NCBI RefSeq assembly: GCF_022763345.1 | Contig: NZ_JALEGS010000049.1 | Coordinates: 1 to 64,000, forward strand | Direction: 5' to 3' | Length of the DNA stretch: 64,000 nucleotides | DNA from: Phaeodactylibacter sp. | GTDB taxonomy: Bacteria; Bacteroidota; Bacteroidia; Chitinophagales; Saprospiraceae | In this document: positions 8,905-16,298 of the stretch, in pieces | Position numbering within the stretch: the stretch's first letter is position 1 | How the letters are laid out: every line of letters begins with the position of its first letter | Notes under the pieces: model-generated | Told to the model about the DNA's origin: nothing | The model's input: the letters and a program-made list of their open reading frames with translations, nothing else | Database searches by the model: none | Made by a program: the position numbers and the translations under genes

Positions 8905-8918
8905 GGCTTTGCAAAGCC
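8905..8918. promoter_or_regulatory. 14-bp perfect palindrome upstream of hypB
   Basis: GGCTTTGCAAAGCC is fully self-complementary and sits about 100 nt upstream of the hypB start. Its minus-strand half TTTGCAAAGCC recurs exactly in front of hupS (15002-15012). Two identical 11-mers in the two main intergenic regions of one operon suggest a regulator site, or shared promoter sequence because TTTG resembles the -7 element tail. Which protein binds is unknown; the nearby TetR regulator is one candidate. Confidence 0.4.
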
Positions 8919-8961
8919 AATTAAAATTTTGAAAACAGGAAAGAGGGTATGGCGTTTAAAG

Positions 8962-8993
8962 GCTTAAACCCATGGGAATTAATGGGTTTAAGC
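8962..8993. promoter_or_regulatory. perfect 12-bp inverted repeat between hypA and hypB
   Basis: The arms GCTTAAACCCAT (8962-8973) and ATGGGTTTAAGC (8982-8993) are exactly complementary around an 8-nt loop. No T-tract follows on the minus strand, so it is not a standard intrinsic terminator. It could be an mRNA processing or stability hairpin separating the structural/TPR/hypA part from hypBFCDE, or an operator. Confidence 0.45.
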
Positions 8994-9042
8994 GGTTGGG
9001 CGCGATTGCTCAGTGTCGTTTGTTGAATTTTGGCCACTTTTT

Positions 9043-9408
9043 CTAAGCAGAGCGCACCGAGGCCGGTTCTGCAAAGTGGATGCGGTGAATAAGCAGCTCT
9101 GTACCGCTCACCACATCGCTGCTTGGGCGGCCGCAGGAGCAGGCAAATTTGTAGTCTTTCACCGGTGAGTTTTTGTCACAGACCGGGCAGTATACTTCAA
9201 TAGGGACGGTTTCGATATTCAGCGTGGCCGTTTCGTACTTGCCTTCAGATTGGGTTACGGCAGCAAAAGCATTTTGCAGCAGTATAGGCTCTACGTTGGA
9301 GAGTAGCCCCACCTTGAGGTCCACTGCCTGAAGGCGGCTAAGCTCCTCCGGGCTGAACTCAGCTTCGAGGGTATTGAAAACAGTGCGTATGAGTGATATT
9401 TCGTGCAT
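9043..9408 (-). CDS. hypA: HypA, nickel chaperone
   Basis: The protein has 121 residues. It begins MHEISLI, which provides the N-terminal Met-His-Glu nickel-binding motif. It contains a zinc-finger part with CPVC and a shorter second pair CSCG, a small variation on the usual CxxC pair. It partners HypB in Ni insertion. It starts 14 nt after the upstream TPR gene, so it belongs to the structural-gene half of the locus rather than to hypBFCDE, from which a 235-nt structured gap separates it. Confidence 0.95.
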   Translation of the reverse strand: MHEISLIRTVFNTLEAEFSPEELSRLQAVDLKVGLLSNVEPILLQNAFAAVTQSEGKYETATLNIETVPIEVYCPVCDKNSPVKDYKFACSCGRPSSDVVSGTELLIHRIHFAEPASVRSA

Positions 9409-9422
9409 GGTCGTCCAGACAT

Positions 9423-10934
9423 TTAAGCGTAAGCGGAACGCAGTTGCTCCAATTCTTTGAGATGGGCGGCGGCTTCCTCGCGAAGGGCATCATCGGTAGC
9501 AAGCCGGGCGGCTTCCTCTGCCTTGTCCACCATATCCTGATAGCGGGTTTCGTCGAGTTTATCTTCCTCCATCCCCAGGTGCCACTGTGCGTTGATGTAG
9601 TTGAGCAGGATCAGGCAGCGCTCTGTAGGGAATTCAGCAGCGGTGCGGATGCTCAGAGCTTCCTGATAGTAGAAAAGGGCCTTCTCAAAGTTATCTGACA
9701 GCTTCGCCTGCGGATATTTGGTCAGGGCGTTGCCGTAGTGGTTGCATACGGTAGCGTAGGCATGGGGATGGGTATCCTTTTGGTAAATGTCCAGTGCTTC
9801 GCGGAAAGCAGAAGAGGAGACCCCTGCCCAGATGCTTTTCTTTTTTACTTCGTCGGGGATATCCGCGTAGATGATGCCGAGGTGGTGCTGAATGTCGGCA
9901 TAGACTTGCGGGGCTTCTTCCCGTGTGAATATCTGTACGGCTTTTTGGAAACTTTCGGCAGCCGGGCGGTAAAACTGAGGGTTGTTGGCTTGGGCCCAGG
10001 CCAGCAGGAGTATGCCTTTTCGGTAGTTGGCTTCAGCAGCCAGCAGTGGCAAATTTTCCTGCTCAAAAGCAGTCAGGGCTTTGTTGTAGCAGCCGTGGCT
10101 TTCAGACCAGTTTTCACTGAATTGTGCCACCTGTCCGGCTTCCAACAGTAGCAGCGCTTGTTCTACATTCCGGCCCTGGCTTTCATAGTGGGCCAGTACG
10201 TCGCGCATCATTTGCTGCAAGGCCGCCAGCTGATCCTGAGGGTAGGGTGGGGTCAGGTGTTGAGTCCATATTTGGCAACGGGTGCGCTGCAGCTCCATCC
10301 GTGCATCTGCTGAAATATCGGAGTGGAGGGCAATATTTACCACCCGGTCTGCATCTTCGTGAGCCCCGCTGTCGAGCAGCAAAAGGGCAAAATGCTGGGC
10401 GGTGAAGGCCCTGTACTCTTCATTAGGGGCGCACTGAAGGGCTTCCAGGTAAAAGTACTTGGCTTTATTGAGGTTTGGCGTGTCGAGTGCCGAGCTGTAG
10501 TGCAGCACAATGGCCTGATTGTGCATGAGCCGGTACTCTTCAAAGGGAGAGTAGGAGGAGGGGATCTCCTCCGGGGCTACTTCAATGCCCTGCTGCAGGC
10601 GGTTGAGGATATCAAGCTCCAGGTACAGGCTGTGGTTGCCTGCGCTGAGCAATCCCTGACAGCGCTCGAAGTTGTTGAGGCGGGCGTAAAGCAATCCCAA
10701 AAAGTTGGGCCCGTCCAGGTCTATGGCTTCTGGCAATAAATAGGGCGGATAAATATTATGCCAATCGATACCGGTATAGATTTCACCCTTACGGATCATC
10801 AGGCTATGCGCATTGGCTGCCGGGCGTTCTTCAAGGAGGTCTGCCAGGCGGACGAGCTCTTCCAGGCGGTCTTCTTGTTGGAGAAAGCTCCGGAGCTGCT
10901 CGTGGATATCAGTTGGTGCATATACGGAAAGCAT
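9423..10934 (-). CDS. TPR-repeat protein of the hydrogenase locus
   Basis: The 503-residue, probably cytosolic protein is almost entirely alpha-helical. It has recurring TPR-like pairs, for example NKAKYFYLEALQCAPNEEYRAFTAQHFALLLL, EQALLLLEAGQVAQF, ESHGCYNKALTAFEQ and FEKALFYYQEALSI. There is no signal peptide. The start lies 26 nt inside the preceding small gene and the stop is 14 nt before hypA, so it is firmly inside the operon. TPR proteins mediate protein-protein contacts; a role as assembly scaffold or partner of HupSL is a reasonable inference, with no catalytic residues to suggest otherwise. Confidence 0.8.
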   Translation of the reverse strand: MLSVYAPTDIHEQLRSFLQQEDRLEELVRLADLLEERPAANAHSLMIRKGEIYTGIDWHNIYPPYLLPEAIDLDGPNFLGLLYARLNNFERCQGLLSAGNHSLYLELDILNRLQQGIEVAPEEIPSSYSPFEEYRLMHNQAIVLHYSSALDTPNLNKAKYFYLEALQCAPNEEYRAFTAQHFALLLLDSGAHEDADRVVNIALHSDISADARMELQRTRCQIWTQHLTPPYPQDQLAALQQMMRDVLAHYESQGRNVEQALLLLEAGQVAQFSENWSESHGCYNKALTAFEQENLPLLAAEANYRKGILLLAWAQANNPQFYRPAAESFQKAVQIFTREEAPQVYADIQHHLGIIYADIPDEVKKKSIWAGVSSSAFREALDIYQKDTHPHAYATVCNHYGNALTKYPQAKLSDNFEKALFYYQEALSIRTAAEFPTERCLILLNYINAQWHLGMEEDKLDETRYQDMVDKAEEAARLATDDALREEAAAHLKELEQLRSAYA

Positions 10935-11232
10935 CCCATTCAGATTTTAGTGTGCCGCGGGCGTCTTTTCGGATGCCACGCTGCAGGATTTTTGCGTAAG
11001 TCAGTGCTTTTTGTTCGGAGTAGTACACATCAATTTTGCGGGTAATGAACCGCATGGCGTTGTGTACATCCACGAAAACCATCGAAAGGTGCCAGGCACT
11101 GTTTCTGGCTTGCAGGCAATAACGGACTTCGGTGTCCATTAGCCATGCTTCTTCGGACAGCAGGTCGAGGGGCGTATCCGGAGCGGGGCGCTCAGCCTCC
11201 TCTGCAATTGTAAGACTCGGTGTAATGAACAT
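10909..11232 (-). CDS. unrecognised small protein of the hydrogenase operon
   Basis: I do not recognise this 107-residue protein. The N-terminal ~25 residues are Pro/Glu-rich and probably flexible; the rest looks folded, with aromatic stretches (NSAWHLSMVFVDVHNAMRF, KIDVYYSEQKALTYAKIL) and a basic C-terminal part. There is no Cys cluster, signal peptide or membrane span. The start overlaps the preceding stop by one base (TGATG) and its 3' end overlaps the TPR gene by 26 nt, so translation is coupled with both neighbours. Its position suggests an accessory subunit or assembly factor of the hydrogenase. Confidence 0.75.
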   Translation of the reverse strand: MFITPSLTIAEEAERPAPDTPLDLLSEEAWLMDTEVRYCLQARNSAWHLSMVFVDVHNAMRFITRKIDVYYSEQKALTYAKILQRGIRKDARGTLKSEWDAFRICTN

Positions 11233-11603
11233 CAGAGGCTCACATTGAGTACCCCGAGGGCATCTTCCGCTTCGTAGGCCAGCGTCCGGTCCTCTGCTGG
11301 AATACCATTGTCAATGAGCAATTCGTGCAGCGCTATAGTCCGGTTGCCCTGAGCGTCACCGGCTTTTAGTAAATGCTGTTTCGATTTGTGCAGCTGCCGG
11401 AAGAGCTCGTTCTCCGCACCTGCAATAAGGAGGGAGCGTTTCTGCGGGTAATACACGAGGTGTACATTAAAGGTACTGCCAAATATGCGGTCTGCAATTG
11501 CTGTGGGAATGACTAAATGCGATGTGCGAAGGCTCACCGCTGCCTGTTCCTGCTGCTGCGCTGCCCGCATTTGCTGCTGTAGTGCTCTGGGCGGAATAAA
11601 CAT
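11232..11603 (-). CDS. unrecognised small protein next to hydrogenase protease
   Basis: This 123-residue protein matches no family I can name. It starts with a Gln-rich helix (ALQQQMRAAQQQEQAA), followed by a likely small alpha/beta domain (SHLVIPTAIADRIF, NVHLVYYPQKRSLLIAG) and an acidic C-terminus. It begins 5 nt after the maturation protease and its stop overlaps the next start by one base. Tight packing between known hydrogenase genes indicates a function tied to the enzyme. It could be a third subunit comparable in role to HucM of mycobacterial Huc, but no sequence similarity can be claimed by eye. Confidence 0.75.
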   Translation of the reverse strand: MFIPPRALQQQMRAAQQQEQAAVSLRTSHLVIPTAIADRIFGSTFNVHLVYYPQKRSLLIAGAENELFRQLHKSKQHLLKAGDAQGNRTIALHELLIDNGIPAEDRTLAYEAEDALGVLNVSL

Positions 11604-11608
11604 AGCTT

Positions 11609-12097
11609 TTATTCGTTTTGCAGTCGCTCTTTTAATAAGGCGACGACCTGGTCGGCACCTGCTTTGGCCTCATCAGACATACCTACGTTGAAGCGGGTGT
11701 CTTCTACGCTGATGAGGTAGACTTCTACTTCTTCCGGGTAATCGTCCCCAAGTATTTTGCGGGCATAGGACAAGGCCTGATTCCACTTCAACCCATGCAG
11801 AAATACCAGAGGGTCTTCTTCAATCTGCGCTTCTACTTCTGATGCTGGCAGCCGGTAAATGGTCCCGGTCGCTTCGCCGGTATTGACTACAGCGTCTATC
11901 AGGATAATGCGCTGATGGGCTTTGAGCTGAAACAGGACTTCAAAGGCGGAGGTGCCCATGTCAAAGACCTGGCACTTTTCCACGCCTTCGAGGGCTTCCT
12001 GAAGCCGCTGCGCTACGTAAACACCCACGCCATCATCTGCCCGGACAGGGTTGCCAAAGCCAAGGATCGCGGTGCTTACGGGTAAGGTTTGTACCAT
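11609..12097 (-). CDS. [NiFe]-hydrogenase maturation protease (HyaD/HupD family)
   Basis: The 162-residue endopeptidase removes the C-terminal tail of the hydrogenase large subunit after nickel insertion. Family landmarks are ILGFGNPVRADDGVG near the N-terminus, the Asp in IILIDAVVNTG and the His in FLHGLKW, the three positions that contact nickel in the HybD family. Its probable substrate is the large subunit encoded just upstream, which carries a 15-residue tail beyond the last metal-binding His. It is separated from hupL by 178 nt with several inverted repeats. Confidence 0.93.
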   Translation of the reverse strand: MVQTLPVSTAILGFGNPVRADDGVGVYVAQRLQEALEGVEKCQVFDMGTSAFEVLFQLKAHQRIILIDAVVNTGEATGTIYRLPASEVEAQIEEDPLVFLHGLKWNQALSYARKILGDDYPEEVEVYLISVEDTRFNVGMSDEAKAGADQVVALLKERLQNE

Positions 12098-12129
12098 AGT
12101 GGAGGTTCGTTTTTCTTACAGATGGGGGG

Positions 12130-12274
12130 AGCCCGGACTACAATGATACAGCCCGGGCTTGCCCTGAAAGTACGTCGCTATCGGTTTTAGTTAAAATGAC
12201 TTGTTGCGGGACGTCAGATGGCTTCAACCGGTGAATGATCCGGGTTGAGTTCATTTGTGTCCCATCAGGGCAAG
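12130..12274 (-). promoter_or_regulatory. structured hupL-protease intergenic region
   Basis: Three nested or adjacent inverted repeats occupy the gap. A 10-bp outer pair is CTTGCCCTGA (12158-12167) with TCAGGGCAAG (12265-12274). Inside it is a near-perfect stem TCAACCGG/CCGGGTTGA around 12224-12248. Next to it is AGCCCGG/CCGGGCT (12130-12136 and 12153-12159). No clear T-tract follows. This looks like an RNA element that could stabilise the hupSL message or lower expression of the downstream accessory genes; function is inferred. Confidence 0.4.
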
Positions 12275-12275
12275 T

Positions 12276-13874
12276 CTAAAGTTTGAATTTAGCGAGTTGC
12301 TTGCCAGACTTATTGTCGTGTGCATGCACGGTACAGACCAGGCAGGAGTCAAATGAACGGGCCACCAAGCCAACTTCCACCGGATCGTGGGGGTCTTCGA
12401 TTTCCGTGCCTTCCAGGGCTGCTTCAATCGGGCCGGGATTGCCTTCCGAGTCATTCGGGCCGACATTCCAGGTGGTAGGAGCAATGATTTGGTAGTTCTC
12501 AATCACACCGTCCTTGATCTTGATCCAGTGTGCAAGTGCACCACGGGCGGCTTCCGTAGCCCCCCAGCCGATGCCATCTTTCTCTTCCGGTTTGATATAG
12601 AACTCATCGTCCAGGTTGACCTGGCTGAGCCAGTCGTTGATCATGGTATACAGTCGTGGTGCTTCGTGTACCCGTGCCAGGCTCCGGGTAAAGACCGAAG
12701 GCCCCATCTTTTCCATGATGTCTGCAAAGAGCGGGTCTTTGATCTGATGATCTGCATTGGCAGGGTTAGCCGCCATGATCACCCTTGCGAGTGGGCCAGC
12801 CTCGGCAGCGTGCTGCATAAAGCGGGGCGCTTTGGACCAGCTGTACTTACCGTCAAAGTCGGTATGCTCCAGAGTCGTGGAGTTGATAGAGGCATCCGGT
12901 GCAGGTTCATCGAATGGGTGGAGGGCATTGGCCTGGTTTTCATACCAGGCATGCTTCACGTGCTCTTCCACCATCTTTTGATCGGCATCGTAGTATTGCT
13001 TGCCGTCCCAGAAGCCAGCCGGGCTGATGAGGGCTGGGTTACGGCCCTCGATGGTCGGTTTGTTGTAAAGATCTTTATGGAGGTAGGTGCCCCATGCCAG
13101 GAACTTGCCTACACCCTGACCGAATTTGTCGAGCCCGAATTCAATACCGGCACGCAGGAAGAGACCGAGATCGCTGTTGCGGTGGCTTTCATTCTCTTCC
13201 AGCCACTCCATCATATCGTCCCAGCTCTGGATTTGCAGGTAGCGCTCAATTGAGCAGCCCAACCATACCGGCTCGAGCCAGTCGTTGCGGAACTGATTCA
13301 TGATGGCATGTGCCCGGGTGATATCCTTTAAGGTAGGGGCGCACATCACGCCGCCCGGAACCATGTAGCTCGAGTGTGGCCATTGGCCGCCAAACAGGGC
13401 ATACACTTCCACCGGGCGCCCGCTCGCAGTCACACCTTTCTGGAAGGAGGTGCCCACATAGGCAGCAAAGCGCTTGACGACTTCATCGTACAAAGGCTTA
13501 TTGGCAAATTTCTTATTCGCCAGGTCGGTTGCAAAGATGGCATAAAACCAGCGCGGAATACTTTGGATGGTCTCTGTAGCCTGGCCGATGGCCCGCAGCA
13601 AAAGTGCGTTGGGCGGCAGCGTTGTTCCCCAGGCTGTATCAAGAGCAGAGGAAGCAGAGTACAAGTGGGACCCCCCGCAAATGCCACAGGCACGAGGTGT
13701 CACGATCAGGCCCGACTGCGGGTCCTTGCCTACGAGGATTTTTTCGAAACCCCGGAACATGGCTGCCTGTGTATGTGCGCGGGTGACCCGGCCGTTTTCC
13801 ATATAGACTTTAACGTCCAGGTCGCCTTCTACCCGGCCGACCGGAGATATGTTGAGTTCTTTAACTTGAGTCAT
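12276..13874 (-). CDS. hupL: [NiFe]-hydrogenase large subunit, group 2a-like
   Basis: The 532-residue large subunit holds the NiFe(CN)2CO site. It starts with the typical SPVGRVEGDLDV. The first metal-binding motif RACGICGGSH gives Cys63 and Cys66; the second, DSCLVCTVH, gives Cys511 and Cys514. The 15 residues after His517 should be the tail removed by the neighbouring protease. The overall sequence resembles cyanobacterial HupL and mycobacterial HucL (group 2a) rather than membrane-bound group 1 enzymes. No cytochrome b subunit lies nearby. The symbol follows cyanobacterial usage; hucL would serve equally. Confidence 0.93.
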   Translation of the reverse strand: MTQVKELNISPVGRVEGDLDVKVYMENGRVTRAHTQAAMFRGFEKILVGKDPQSGLIVTPRACGICGGSHLYSASSALDTAWGTTLPPNALLLRAIGQATETIQSIPRWFYAIFATDLANKKFANKPLYDEVVKRFAAYVGTSFQKGVTASGRPVEVYALFGGQWPHSSYMVPGGVMCAPTLKDITRAHAIMNQFRNDWLEPVWLGCSIERYLQIQSWDDMMEWLEENESHRNSDLGLFLRAGIEFGLDKFGQGVGKFLAWGTYLHKDLYNKPTIEGRNPALISPAGFWDGKQYYDADQKMVEEHVKHAWYENQANALHPFDEPAPDASINSTTLEHTDFDGKYSWSKAPRFMQHAAEAGPLARVIMAANPANADHQIKDPLFADIMEKMGPSVFTRSLARVHEAPRLYTMINDWLSQVNLDDEFYIKPEEKDGIGWGATEAARGALAHWIKIKDGVIENYQIIAPTTWNVGPNDSEGNPGPIEAALEGTEIEDPHDPVEVGLVARSFDSCLVCTVHAHDNKSGKQLAKFKL

Positions 13875-13960
13875 TTTTAGCTTACAATTTTGACAATAAC
13901 TAGATTGAGGTTAGGGATGGGCGCCGCCGCTACAGCATGCCCGTCATCCGGCGTAGACAT

Positions 13961-14941
13961 CTACTTGGAAGTCTCGAAGTGCTCCTTATTCACGCCCATC
14001 ACGTTCTCGAGGGTGCCCATGACTTTCTCGAAGCCAGCCCGGCTGTAGTAAGCCAGTTTGTTGGTGCCGGCAGGGGTATCCTGTGGCAGGAAGCCGAGGT
14101 ACTTCAGCGTTTTGAAGACACTACCTTTCTTGAGATCGTGGTGCGGGAAGCCCGGTTCGGTACAGCCCAGGCAAGGGTGGTTGGCCCGGGTCTTGCTCGA
14201 CTGCCGGTTCCAGAGGATACGGTTGCAGCTCGCCCGGGTCATCGGCCCGCGGCAGCCTACTTCGTAAAACAGGCATCCACCGCGCTTGCCAAAGTGCCCG
14301 TCTACTTTCTGTGCGAAGCTGATGGCATTGGGGCAACCATTTTGTACGAAATCAGTGAAGAAAGTCTTAGGGCGGTGAAAGTCATCCAGGAGAACATCAC
14401 CAATACGGCCGGTAGCGATAGCTACGAGAATTTGCGTGACCCAGTCCGGGTGTGCCGGACAGCCCGGGATGTTGATGACCGGTAAGCCACCTTTAGACTT
14501 GAAGTCAGGGCCCAGGTAGCCCCCTTTTGCTTCTTTATGGAACTGCATGCCCGTAGATTCGCTCGGGTTCGGTGGTACGGCAGGGATACCGCCCCAGGTG
14601 GCGCAGTCGCCAATAGCGACAACGAACTGGGCAGCGTCCGAGAGCTCCTGCACCCAGTCTTTCATGGGGCGGTCCGCAAAGTAGTTCATCTTTCCTGTTC
14701 CATCAGGGCCTTCGACTACGGAGCCTTCAAAAACGAAAATGTCGAGTTGTGTTTTGCCGGAAATACAATCATTCATCAAGTCGGTAACCTGATGACCGAT
14801 TTCCAGACCTACGGTAGGGTGCCACAAAATGTTGATGCCAAAATCGACGATAAGCTCTACAACGGTGGGTTCTTCGGCGTTCAGGAAGGACATGGTGTTA
14901 CCACTACATGCTCCGCCCTGCAGCCACAGGATGTTTGCCAT
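13961..14941 (-). CDS. hupS: [NiFe]-hydrogenase small subunit, group 2a-like
   Basis: The 326-residue iron-sulfur subunit lacks a Tat signal peptide, so the enzyme faces the cytoplasm, as in group 2. The N-terminus reads WLQGGACSGNTMSF: Cys12 is kept, but the usual second Cys of the CxxC proximal-cluster motif is Asn15, as in cyanobacterial HupS and Huc. Further cluster ligands are in GDCATWGG, NIPGCPAHPDW, QNGCPNA, RGGCLFYEVGCRGP and HPCLGCTEPGFP. The Asn replacement fits a three-iron proximal cluster. hupS is the first structural gene, 86 nt before hupL, with about 300 nt of upstream DNA. Confidence 0.93.
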   Translation of the reverse strand: MANILWLQGGACSGNTMSFLNAEEPTVVELIVDFGINILWHPTVGLEIGHQVTDLMNDCISGKTQLDIFVFEGSVVEGPDGTGKMNYFADRPMKDWVQELSDAAQFVVAIGDCATWGGIPAVPPNPSESTGMQFHKEAKGGYLGPDFKSKGGLPVINIPGCPAHPDWVTQILVAIATGRIGDVLLDDFHRPKTFFTDFVQNGCPNAISFAQKVDGHFGKRGGCLFYEVGCRGPMTRASCNRILWNRQSSKTRANHPCLGCTEPGFPHHDLKKGSVFKTLKYLGFLPQDTPAGTNKLAYYSRAGFEKVMGTLENVMGVNKEHFETSK

Positions 14942-15001
14942 GCTTGCTAATATTTTTGTTTGTTGTATAGTACTTCGCAGTGAATAAGGGACATCAACTG
15001 A

Positions 15002-15016
15002 GGCTTTGCAAACTTA
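15002..15016 (-). promoter_or_regulatory. candidate hupS promoter / shared element
   Basis: On the minus strand this reads TAAGTTTGCAAAGCC. TAAGTTTG fits the Bacteroidota -7 consensus TAnnTTTG and would give a leader of roughly 60 nt before the hupS ATG; no convincing -33 TTTG is seen. The TTTGCAAAGCC part is identical to half of the palindrome in front of hypB. The surrounding 14942-15238 gap shows nothing else; a 67-codon plus-strand ORF there (14980-15183) is unconvincing. Confidence 0.4.
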
Positions 15017-15238
15017 GCATTGGACCAGATCGCCGGGGAAGTGGCAGGAGGTTGGTGATAAATCAGCAAGAAATTGAAGTTTGTCTCTCCACTTTTGAAG
15101 GCGAGCAATCAAAAGAACCTATGTCTATCAGTTTACTCGACAATAAAAGTATGGAAAAAATGGAATTAGAAAAAATTTTCTAATCCAATAAGGCGTAATT
15201 GACGTTATTTGTATTTTCTCTAAATAACCATAGGGCAG

Positions 15239-15865
15239 TCAAAAATAAAGATCGTAAGGGGACTGCAACATTTGTTCGTACTCCCGATGACCAAGTTTGG
15301 TGAACAGCGGGATGAGCAGGTTCCAGACGGCAGTTTTATAAGCTTCCAGGCCGGGCAAAACCGTTGACCGTACCATCTCTTGTGCCATGTAGTGGGTACT
15401 TGTAGCCCAAAGCTGCAGGGCGAGTCTGGTATGAAAGCCCGGGCGGGGCTCAGGGCTCATCACCCCTCTTGCGGTATTGAACTCCAGGATTTGGAGCCAT
15501 TGCTGCACCTCGGTTTCGATATGTTTTTGGTATTCGGCTTGTACATCAGGGAAGGCTCGGGTCACCTCCAGGGTGTCGAGGTAAAAGAAGCGGTAGGTTT
15601 GCTGATGTTGGAATACGGCCTCCAGCAGACGGTCGATGTTGTCGAAAAGAGGGACGATACGGAATTCCCGAAGGAGTTCGATCTGTTCGGTTTCCAGCTT
15701 TTTGTAGAGTCCGAGAACGATCGCCTGCTTGTTGGGGAAATGATACGCCAGGTTGCCCACGCTTTTGCCCGCTTCGTCGGCGATGTGCTGCAGGCGGACA
15801 TTGACCATACCATCGGCGTTGAAACGTTTTAGAGCCGCGGCGAGTATTTTTTCTTTGGTGGACAT
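15239..15865 (-). CDS. TetR-family transcriptional regulator
   Basis: The 208-residue protein has a classical TetR N-terminal HTH (TKEKILAAALKRFNADG, then VRLQHIADEAGKSVGNLAYHFPNKQAIVLGLY) and a helical C-terminal ligand/dimer domain of normal size. It lies directly upstream of hupS on the same strand, about 300 nt away, so it is the obvious candidate regulator of the hydrogenase genes, although nothing proves it. The effector is unknown. Confidence 0.88.
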   Translation of the reverse strand: MSTKEKILAAALKRFNADGMVNVRLQHIADEAGKSVGNLAYHFPNKQAIVLGLYKKLETEQIELLREFRIVPLFDNIDRLLEAVFQHQQTYRFFYLDTLEVTRAFPDVQAEYQKHIETEVQQWLQILEFNTARGVMSPEPRPGFHTRLALQLWATSTHYMAQEMVRSTVLPGLEAYKTAVWNLLIPLFTKLGHREYEQMLQSPYDLYF

Positions 15866-15980
15866 AGGCTAAGCACATGCATAGTTGTGGGGCAAAAATA
15901 GGCTTCCTTCGGCTAATCTTTAGTATGGGCCCTGCTTTTCATTTGGAGTAGGCCTCTCAGATAGGTTTAGCATGTTATAA

Positions 15981-15988
15981 TAGTTTTG
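15981..15988 (+). promoter_or_regulatory. candidate -7 promoter element
   Basis: TAGTTTTG matches the Bacteroidota -7 consensus TAnnTTTG and lies about 60 nt before the 55-residue ORF at 16047. No clear -33 box is seen, so this is weak support for a promoter. Confidence 0.3.
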
Positions 15989-16046
15989 ATTGATGTCAAT
16001 AGGAATTTAATCAAAAGAGTTATGCAGTGGCAATAGAACTCTTCTT

Positions 16047-16214
16047 ATGGATAGTGAGTATACAGCTTTCAAACTTGAGAAAAAGCATTACGGCAAAAGG
16101 TTTGAAGACCTTTACAAAGCGTGCTATGGTGTGCTGAGCAAATATGGCGAAAACCTTCGGTGGGGTGCTCTGCTAAATCGCGCTATGGCCTGCGCCAAAT
16201 GCCAGGGGCCCTAA
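16047..16214 (+). CDS. 55-residue small protein with C-terminal CAKC motif
   Basis: This ORF starts at ATG 16047 and ends TAA 16212-16214. The product is soluble, basic-acidic and helical-looking (FEDLYKACYGVLSKYGENLRWGALLNRAM) and ends ACAKCQGP, giving a CxxC pair two to eight residues from the end. A strong 13-bp inverted repeat at 16244-16282 follows, as expected for a transcribed unit, and a candidate -7 box precedes it. I do not know the family. The CxxC might bind metal or be redox-active; that is a guess. Confidence 0.5.
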   Translation: MDSEYTAFKLEKKHYGKRFEDLYKACYGVLSKYGENLRWGALLNRAMACAKCQGP

Positions 16215-16243
16215 ACGTGCCGTTCAAAACGCCGGTATTGTAA

Positions 16244-16282
16244 ATCATCCCGAATCGAGGTATCCACCTGATTCGGGATGAT
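16244..16282. terminator. 13-bp hairpin between convergent genes
   Basis: ATCATCCCGAATC (16244-16256) and GATTCGGGATGAT (16270-16282) are perfectly complementary with a 13-nt loop. It lies between the small ORF (plus) and pirin (minus), as a bidirectional terminator would. T-tracts are poor on both sides. Confidence 0.55.
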
Positions 16283-16298
16283 CGTTTCACGGGGGGCT

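Noticed and set aside
12387..13253. 288-codon plus-strand ORF inside hupL
   Set aside because: It is the antisense shadow of the hydrogenase large subunit; the residues resemble no protein family.
14980..15183. 67-codon plus-strand ORF between hupS and the TetR gene
   Set aside because: Low coding likeness, overlaps the probable hupS promoter, no domain or terminator.
15239..15865. TetR protein as an established repressor of the hydrogenase operon
   Set aside because: Only position supports it; retained as a hypothesis in the feature entry rather than as a finding.
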